This document shows positions 1-5,160 of a stretch of DNA of 5,160 nucleotides, in pieces; position 1 is the first letter of the stretch; each line of letters opens with the position of its first letter. The translations under genes and the position numbers were made by a program. The notes under the pieces were generated by a model. That model did not search any database. It was not told the origin of the DNA and worked only from the letters and a program-made list of their open reading frames with translations. Source of the stretch: Candidatus Dormiibacterota bacterium (GTDB lineage: Bacteria > Chloroflexota > Dormibacteria > Aeolococcales > Aeolococcaceae); assembly GCA_955651875.1 (NCBI GenBank), contig CATPAP010000076.1, forward strand, positions 1-5,160, in the 5' to 3' direction.

Positions 1-895
1 ACGGCGCGTCGACCGTCGAGGAGTGGCTGTCGTGGAGGAAGTCGATGGACACCAGCAGCTCCTCCGAGACGGCGAGGATGCCGTTGAGCGATCCGTCGGC
101 CGCCTCGCGCATGGCGCCGTTGACGTCGTCGACGGTGGCCGCACGGCTGAGCGTGGCGGTGAGGTCGACGAGGCTCACGTCGCTCACCGGCACCCGCAGC
201 GACATGCCGTGGAGCTTGCCCTTGAGCTCGGGCATCACCAGGGACATCGCCTTGGCCGCGCCGGTGGAGGTGGGGATGATCGACAGCCCGGCGGCGCGCG
301 CACGGCGGAGATCCTTGTGGGGGGCGTCGAGGATGACCTGGTCGGTGGTGTACGCATGCACGGTGGTCATCAGCGCGTTCTCGATGCCGAAGCTGTCGCT
401 GAGCACCTTGGCGACCGGCGCCAGGCAGTTGGTGGTGCAGGAGGCGTTGCTGACGACGTGGTGCTCAGCTGGGTTGTACGCGGTGTGGTTGACGCCCATG
501 CACACCGTGATGTCCTCGTTGGTCGCGGGTGCCGAGATGATCACCTTCTTGGCGCCGGCCTCGATGTGCGCGCGGGCTTTGGTGGCGTCGGTGAAGAACC
601 CCGTCGACTCGATGACGATGTCGACGCCCAGGTCACCCCAGGGCAGGCGCTGTGGGTCGCGCTCGGCGAGCACCGCGAGTCGCGCGCCGTCGGCAACGAT
701 CTGCTCGCCCTCGGCGCTCACCGTCCCGGGAAAGCGCCCGAGGATGGAGTCGTGCTTGAGGAGATGAGCGAGCGTGGCGGCGTCGGCGAGGTCGTTGACC
801 GCGACGATCTCGATGTCCGAGTTGCGCTCGCGAGCCGCCCGGTAGACGTTGCGCCCGATCCGGCCGAAACCGTTGATGCCGACCTTGACCCCCAT
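1..895 (-). CDS. gap: Type I glyceraldehyde-3-phosphate dehydrogenase (3' end beyond window)
   Basis: Cytosolic glycolytic enzyme that oxidises and phosphorylates glyceraldehyde 3-phosphate to 1,3-bisphosphoglycerate with NAD(P)+. 298 codons are visible. The N-terminus has the Rossmann motif INGFGRIGRN (residues 7-16), with VNDL at 33-36 carrying the acidic residue typical of NAD-dependent enzymes. The active site SCTTN is at 152-156 (catalytic Cys153), with His180 in TVHAYT. HKDLRRARAA (193-202), PTSTGAAKA (208-216) and PELKGKLHG (222-230) are family signatures. The family is usually about 335 residues, so roughly 35-40 C-terminal residues lie outside the window. Residues 191-192 are Ala-Pro where NAD-type enzymes often have Leu-Pro; Pro is kept, so NAD use is still expected. 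The ATG at 895 is supported by a purine-rich ribosome binding site at 902-909. It lies 90 bp after whiA in the same direction. Long plus-strand open frames across it are GC-driven shadows. Confidence 0.97.
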   Translation of the reverse strand, partial: MGVKVGINGFGRIGRNVYRAARERNSDIEIVAVNDLADAATLAHLLKHDSILGRFPGTVSAEGEQIVADGARLAVLAERDPQRLPWGDLGVDIVIESTGFFTDATKARAHIEAGAKKVIISAPATNEDITVCMGVNHTAYNPAEHHVVSNASCTTNCLAPVAKVLSDSFGIENALMTTVHAYTTDQVILDAPHKDLRRARAAGLSIIPTSTGAAKAMSLVMPELKGKLHGMSLRVPVSDVSLVDLTATLSRAATVDDVNGAMREAADGSLNGILAVSEELLVSIDFLHDSHSSTVDAP

Positions 896-901
896 GCGCC
901 A

Positions 902-909
902 CTCTCTCC
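902..909 (-). promoter_or_regulatory. Shine-Dalgarno site of gap
   Basis: On the minus strand the bases read GGAGAGAG, ending 6 nt before the ATG at 895. This is the clearest ribosome binding site among the leftward genes and fixes the gap start. It fits a highly expressed glycolytic gene. Confidence 0.7.
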
Positions 910-985
910 GTCTGGTGACCGGCTGCGCCGCGCGGGCGGGAAGCGCCCCGACACTACCACCGCGATCCGCGCAACCGCCCCAACG

Positions 986-1819
986 TCAGCGCTGCGCGGC
1001 GTCGACGAGACGGTGCAGCCGCCCGGCCATCGCGGGGCGACTGATGCCGGCCTGCTCGGCGAGCCGTCCGAGCGGGGCGTCGGGGTGGGCGCGGCGGAGC
1101 AGGCCGGCGGCGCACACAGCCGGCGGCAGCGCGTCCCAGCGCGCCCCGTCCGCGCTCAGCCGCTCCACCGCGTCGAGCTGGCGCACGGCTGCGTCGACCG
1201 TGCGACGCAGGTTGGCGGTCTCTGCGTTGAGGGTGCGGTTCACGCCGCCGCGCACGTCGCGCATCACCCGACCCTCCTCGAACGCCAGCCGGCCGCCCTG
1301 GGCACCGATCGAGCTGAGCGCGGCACCCACAGCTGCGGCGCTTCGGACGGTGACCACCGGCCTCGCCCTGCGCATGCGCACGGCTGCGGGAACCTCGAGA
1401 GCGTCGAGATCATCGATGAGGCGGTCCGCCGCGGCCTGGTCGCGCACCGGGATCTCGAGGTGCGGGGGCCGGTCGGGACGGTTCACCGAACCGAGCGCCA
1501 GGAAGGCGCCGCGCAGGCGGCTCTTGCGGCAGCAGGTTCCGGGCCCGGGCTGCGGTCCGCCAGGTGGCAGGTCCACGCGATAGCGCACCCGCCGTGCGCC
1601 GCGCAGGCGGGTGGCGTGGCCGTCACGGCCGTCGGCGTGCAGCACCGCGACCGCGCACCGTGCCGCGACCGCGCGCGGCGTCTCGACAACTCCGTCGCCG
1701 TTCGCGGGGTCGCCGGTGAGGCGCATGCCCTCGAGCAGCGCCGCCCGGCAGTGCGGCAGCGGTGGCAGGTGCGGCGCGAGCTCCGCGACGACGCGCTCGG
1801 TGAAGGAGCCGGCGCGCAT
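986..1819 (-). CDS. whiA: WhiA-family DNA-binding regulator (sporulation/division)
   Basis: 277-residue member of the WhiA family, which combines a degenerate LAGLIDADG homing-endonuclease fold with a C-terminal helix-turn-helix. In Streptomyces WhiA controls sporulation septation genes such as ftsZ together with WhiB; in Bacillus it affects division and chromosome segregation. Seen here: an N-terminal segment SFTERVVAEL (5-14), the CCRKS-RGAFLALGSVN block (96-113) followed by HLEI (120-123), RGGVNR (190-195), TANLRRTV (201-208), and a C-terminal helix-turn-helix around 231-275 (LPPAV...LGRLAEQAGISRPAMAGRLHRL, split across 231-271). It is shorter than the roughly 320-330 residues of well-known actinobacterial proteins, mainly between residues 40 and 95. 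The frame is open up to a TTG at 1873 inside rapZ, but the family N-terminus aligns to the ATG at 1819, 10 nt after the rapZ stop, so I choose that start; the ribosome binding site is weak, which suggests translational coupling. The same-direction neighbours are rapZ and gap; yvcK is missing. Confidence 0.93.
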   Translation of the reverse strand: MRAGSFTERVVAELAPHLPPLPHCRAALLEGMRLTGDPANGDGVVETPRAVAARCAVAVLHADGRDGHATRLRGARRVRYRVDLPPGGPQPGPGTCCRKSRLRGAFLALGSVNRPDRPPHLEIPVRDQAAADRLIDDLDALEVPAAVRMRRARPVVTVRSAAAVGAALSSIGAQGGRLAFEEGRVMRDVRGGVNRTLNAETANLRRTVDAAVRQLDAVERLSADGARWDALPPAVCAAGLLRRAHPDAPLGRLAEQAGISRPAMAGRLHRLVDAAQR

Positions 1820-1829
1820 CCCGATTCGC

Positions 1830-2681
1830 TCAGCGGGGATCGGGGCGGTGGACGTCGCGGTGGCGCAGATCAACGGCTGCGCCTGTGGCGACCAGCCGTG
1901 CCGCCAGCTCGACCGCGATCACCACCGAGCGGTGACGGCCACCCGTGCAGCCCACCGCGACGTGGAGCGCTGCCCGTCCCCGGCGCTGCGCCTGGCCGAT
2001 GACCCACTCCAGCAGTGCCGCCGAGCGGCCCACCAGCTCCCCGGACTCGGCATGGCCGAGCAGGAATGCGCGCACCGGCTCGTCGAGACCGGTGAGGGGG
2101 CGCAGCGCGGGCTCCCAGAATGGATTGGGCAGGACACGGCTGTCGATCACCCAGTCGGCTTCCACCTGCGGGCCGTACTTGAACCCGAACGACGACACCG
2201 TGCAGTGGAACGCGGCCTCGGCGCCATGGTCGGGGGAGACGACGTGGAGTACGCGGTCGGCCAGCTGGGCGTCGGTCAGCCCGCCGGTGTCGACGACGAC
2301 GTCGGCCGCGGCGCGGAGCGGGATGAGCTGCTCCCGCTCCGCGGTCACCGCTCCCTGGCCGGCGCCGGCGGCCGCGCACGGATGGGGCCGCGTGCTCTCC
2401 GCAAGGCGGCGGATCAGCACAGGGTCAGGCGCGTCGAGGAACACGACCCGCGCGCCACGCACACCGTCGAACCCGCCGAGCTCCGCGCCGCGCCGCGCGT
2501 CGACGACGGCCACGGCCGGCGCGGACCTGTGCTCGGCGATGAACGCGCCGAGGAGCGCGAGCGGGAGGTTGTCGATGCAGCTGATTCCTGCCGCCTCGAG
2601 CGCACGGACGGCGGTGGTCTTGCCCGCACCGCTCATGCCGGTGAGGATCCAGGTCTGCGCTCGGGGCCCGGCGGTGCTCAC
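1830..2681 (-). CDS. rapZ: RapZ-family P-loop ATPase / RNA-binding adaptor
   Basis: 283-residue RapZ (YvcJ/YhbJ) family protein. In E. coli RapZ binds small RNA GlmZ and presents it to RNase E to control glmS; in Gram-positives the homologue is a nucleotide-binding protein of less clear role. Walker A GMSGAGKT is at residues 15-22, CIDNLP at 35-40, a VVDARRG segment at 59-65, and FLDAP at 81-85. The C-terminal domain has the signature SFGFKYGP (164-171), ADWVIDSRVLPNPF (175-188), LTGLD (196-200) and VGCTGGRHRSV (243-253). The normally conserved ETRRxHPL stretch is altered here to ESTRPHPC (95-102). I choose the GTG at 2681 because it lies just before the Walker A at the usual distance; the frame stays open to 2798, but that extension has no family similarity and crosses a candidate promoter. 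No convincing ribosome binding site precedes the GTG, and a -10-like TACACT is placed so that transcription would begin at the start codon. It is followed after 10 bp by whiA. Confidence 0.95.
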   Translation of the reverse strand: MSTAGPRAQTWILTGMSGAGKTTAVRALEAAGISCIDNLPLALLGAFIAEHRSAPAVAVVDARRGAELGGFDGVRGARVVFLDAPDPVLIRRLAESTRPHPCAAAGAGQGAVTAEREQLIPLRAAADVVVDTGGLTDAQLADRVLHVVSPDHGAEAAFHCTVSSFGFKYGPQVEADWVIDSRVLPNPFWEPALRPLTGLDEPVRAFLLGHAESGELVGRSAALLEWVIGQAQRRGRAALHVAVGCTGGRHRSVVIAVELAARLVATGAAVDLRHRDVHRPDPR

Positions 2682-2687
2682 AGGGCG

Positions 2688-2693
2688 AGTGTA
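2688..2693 (-). promoter_or_regulatory. Candidate -10 element for leaderless rapZ transcript
   Basis: On the minus strand TACACT (TANNNT form) ends exactly 6 nt before the GTG at 2681, the spacing that would place +1 on the start codon. No ribosome binding site is present. No good TTGACA-like -35 is visible 16-19 nt upstream. Leaderless GTG/ATG transcripts are common in actinobacteria, so the call is plausible but is based on spacing and one hexamer. Confidence 0.4.
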
Positions 2694-2760
2694 GTAGCGC
2701 AAGCGCGATCCCCCGGCGGCGGACCGCCATGTCACGAAAGCGCAAGGTGGTCGGAGGTAA

Positions 2761-2770
2761 CGTCCGGACG
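2761..2770. repeat. Perfect 10-bp palindrome CGTCCGGACG
   Basis: A self-complementary 10-mer in the divergent region between rapZ and the response regulator, about 80 bp upstream of the rapZ start and 140 bp upstream of the regulator start. It has no spacer, as expected for a compact dimer-binding operator, but in GC-rich DNA short palindromes also arise by chance. The binding protein is unknown. Confidence 0.4.
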
Positions 2771-2786
2771 GCATGACTACGTGGGC

Positions 2787-2805
2787 GCGCCGGCTCACCC
2801 GGCGC
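2787..2805. repeat. GC hairpin / inverted repeat (7-bp stem, 5-nt loop)
   Basis: Arms GCGCCGG (2787-2793) and CCGGCGC (2799-2805) are exact complements around the loop CTCAC. There is no T-run on either side, so it is not a canonical intrinsic terminator. It could be an operator, a remnant terminator from a former upstream gene, or a structure in a leader RNA. It lies between the two divergent promoters. Confidence 0.5.
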
Positions 2806-2828
2806 TGGCGCGATCTCGCCGGCGGTCG

Positions 2829-2837
2829 CCCCCCCCC
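2829..2837. repeat. Poly-C tract (nine C)
   Basis: A mononucleotide run of nine C, about 22 bp upstream of the candidate -10 of the two-component operon and therefore close to where a -35 element would lie. It is outside any coding sequence. Slippage at such tracts can change promoter spacing, but it is also a common site of sequencing error. Confidence 0.6.
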
Positions 2838-2859
2838 AACCTGCCGGTGAGTAGTGACC

Positions 2860-2865
2860 TATCCT
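2860..2865 (+). promoter_or_regulatory. Candidate -10 element of the two-component operon
   Basis: TATCCT stands out in a GC-rich intergenic region and lies 35 bp before the response regulator start. Transcription starting 6-9 nt downstream would begin at about 2872-2875, at or next to the ATG of a seven-codon mini-ORF. There is no recognisable -35 at the standard distance; the sequence there is the end of the poly-C run, so an activator or alternative sigma factor may be involved. Confidence 0.35.
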
Positions 2866-2874
2866 CGAATCCAC

Positions 2875-2898
2875 ATGAGCCCATCGGTGCGGCACTGA
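2875..2898 (+). promoter_or_regulatory. Leader mini-ORF (MSPSVRH) upstream of the response regulator
   Basis: ATG, six further codons and a TGA stop, ending 2 nt before the GTG start of the response regulator (tga-cc-gtg). It is in a different frame from the regulator. No Shine-Dalgarno precedes either start. A ribosome finishing here could reinitiate at the adjacent GTG, so the mini-ORF may supply translation to a gene with no ribosome binding site of its own. It may also be chance; seven-codon ORFs are frequent. Confidence 0.3.
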
Positions 2899-2900
2899 CC

Positions 2901-3565
2901 GTGCGCATCCTTGTAGCCGAGGATGATCCCGGCCTTCGCGCCGTGCTCACCCAGGGCCTCGAGGACCACGGCTTCTTCGTCGACGCCGTCTCGCGCGGCG
3001 ACGACGCCATTGCCCAGCTGCGCTTCTATGACTACGACGTCGCCATCCTCGACTGGCGGATGCCGGGAACCTCCGGGGTGGACGTGGTCGCGTGGGTGCG
3101 CCGCGAGAAGCGCCCCACCCGGCTGCTCATGCTCACCGCCCGCGACACCACCGCGGAGCGCATCCAGGGGCTCGACGCCGGCGCCGACGACTACCTCGTC
3201 AAGCCGTTCGATTTCGGCGAGCTGCTCGCCCGGGTCCGTGCGCTCCAGCGCCGCCCGCCGGGCACGGACACGGCAACGCTGGTGCGCGGCGGCCTCGAGC
3301 TCGACCCCAATCGGCGCGAGGTGATCGCCCACGGACGGCCGATTCATCTCAGCGCGACGGAGTTCAACATCCTCGAGCTGCTCATGCGCCGCGCCCCGCA
3401 GGTGGTCGACCGCAACAGCATCGCCCAGCAGGCCTGGCGCGACGAGACCGATCCGCTCGGTTCCAACGCCATCGACGTGCGCCTCAGCCGGCTGCGCGCC
3501 AAGCTGCCGGACGTCGGGGTGCGCATCGTCACCGTGCGCGGTGCCGGATACCGTCTGGAGCACGC

Positions 3566-3569
<4 letters not shown>
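2901..3569 (+). CDS. OmpR/PhoB-family two-component response regulator
   Basis: 222-residue cytosolic transcription factor. The receiver domain (about 1-115) has the acidic pocket EDD (7-9), phospho-acceptor Asp51 in VAILDWRMPG (47-56), the switch Thr79 (MLTARD, 77-82) and Lys101 in DDYLVKPFDFGELL (96-109). The winged-helix output domain (about 125-222) contains HLSATEFNILELLMR (149-163), a recognition-helix region NAIDVRLSRLRAKL (189-202) and the ending VRGAGYRLE (212-220), all typical of the OmpR/PhoB class. I choose GTG 2901 because it begins the receiver's first beta strand (RILVAEDD). The frame is open far upstream to 1611, but that part is antisense to rapZ and whiA and is not real. The gene overlaps the kinase start by 4 bp. 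It cannot be assigned to a named system such as MprA or TcrR from sequence alone. Confidence 0.95.
3557..3560 (+). promoter_or_regulatory. Shine-Dalgarno for the histidine kinase, inside the regulator gene
   Basis: GGAG lies 5 nt before the GTG at 3566, within the last codons of the response regulator. This supports the overlapping GTG start over the ATG at 3605, which has only a weak purine stretch ahead of it. Confidence 0.55.
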
Positions 3570-5011
<1,442 letters not shown>

Positions 5012-5026
5012 ACCGCTCGCACTGCG

Positions 5027-5160
5027 TCAGAGCAGCTCCTTGATGCTCAGCGCGACGCCGCGAGGCACCTCCTCGGCAAGCGCGTCGACGGGTGCGGCTC
5101 GGATGCCGTCGACGCTGCCGAACCGGCGCAGCAGCGTTCGCTTGCGGACCGGCCCCAACC
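5027..5160 (-). CDS. uvrC: UvrC C-terminus (excinuclease ABC subunit C, partial)
   Basis: The last 43 codons of a leftward gene whose 5' part lies beyond the window. UvrC makes both incisions in nucleotide excision repair, in the cytosol with UvrA and UvrB. The visible segment matches the C-terminal tandem helix-hairpin-helix: LGPVRKRTLLRRFGSVDGI fits the first hairpin and following helix seen in UvrC (LGPxRRxxLLxxFGS), and AAPVDALAEEVP leads to the second. The second hairpin normally has a PGIG-type turn; here it reads VPRGVALS, so it is atypical. Location supports the call, because uvrC commonly precedes rapZ in this orientation in actinobacteria. Only a fragment is visible, so other helix-hairpin-helix proteins cannot be fully ruled out. 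Confidence 0.83.
   Translation of the reverse strand, partial: LGPVRKRTLLRRFGSVDGIRAAPVDALAEEVPRGVALSIKELL

Noticed and set aside
896..985. Promoter or terminator between whiA and gap
   Set aside because: A TAGTGT hexamer and a 5-bp GC stem (minus strand) are present, but there is no -35 at a usable spacing and no T-run, so neither is strong enough to list.
1820..1873. Earlier TTG start for whiA overlapping rapZ
   Set aside because: It adds 18 residues with no family similarity; the conserved N-terminal segment begins at ATG 1819 and overlap with rapZ would be 44 bp.
23..2002. A 659-codon plus-strand open frame across gap, whiA and rapZ
   Set aside because: It is antisense to three genes with clear family motifs, its translation is rich in Arg/Gly/Ala/His with no recognisable domain, and such frames are expected opposite GC-rich coding DNA.
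2682..2798. Upstream extension of rapZ to 2798
   Set aside because: It adds 39 residues with no family similarity before the Walker A and crosses the candidate promoter.
1611..2900. N-terminal extension of the response regulator frame
   Set aside because: This part is antisense to rapZ and whiA and has no domain similarity; the receiver domain begins at GTG 2901.
3092..3565. Plus-strand frame upstream of the kinase running through the regulator gene
   Set aside because: It is an alternative frame of the regulator, and the kinase is explained by the GTG at 3566.

Overview
This is a GC-rich window with dense coding on both strands. The set of genes (uvrC, rapZ, whiA, gap) and the high GC codon usage point to an actinobacterium. 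Divergence from the Streptomyces and Mycobacterium forms I remember hints at a less-studied class, but I cannot place it further from the sequence alone.

Layout from left to right. Positions 1-895 (minus) hold gap, glyceraldehyde-3-phosphate dehydrogenase, cut by the window edge so that its C-terminus is missing. Positions 986-1819 (minus) hold whiA, the LAGLIDADG/helix-turn-helix regulator. Positions 1830-2681 (minus) hold rapZ, a P-loop ATPase/RNA-binding adaptor family protein. Positions 2682-2900 are a divergent intergenic control region with a candidate leaderless rapZ promoter, a perfect 10-bp palindrome, a strong GC hairpin, a run of nine C, a candidate -10 element and a seven-codon mini-ORF. 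Positions 2901-3569 (plus) hold an OmpR/PhoB-type response regulator, and positions 3566-5011 (plus) a membrane sensor histidine kinase whose start overlaps the regulator's stop. Positions 5027-5160 (minus) hold the last 43 codons of uvrC, facing the kinase gene tail to tail with only 15 bp between stops.

The minus-strand genes are the remains of the widespread uvrC-rapZ-yvcK-whiA-gap cluster. Two departures from that plan are the main points of interest. A complete two-component system sits in opposite orientation between uvrC and rapZ. The yvcK gene normally found between rapZ and whiA is absent, and rapZ and whiA are only 10 bp apart. No classical mobile element, CRISPR array, tRNA or rRNA was seen.

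Functionally, rapZ, whiA and gap probably form one leftward transcription unit linking cell-envelope/carbon regulation and division control to central glycolysis, with gap possibly also having its own promoter in the 90-bp gap before it. The two-component pair is a rightward operon with tight translational coupling. It shares its upstream region with rapZ, so the regulator could autoregulate and also affect rapZ-whiA-gap; that last point is inference.
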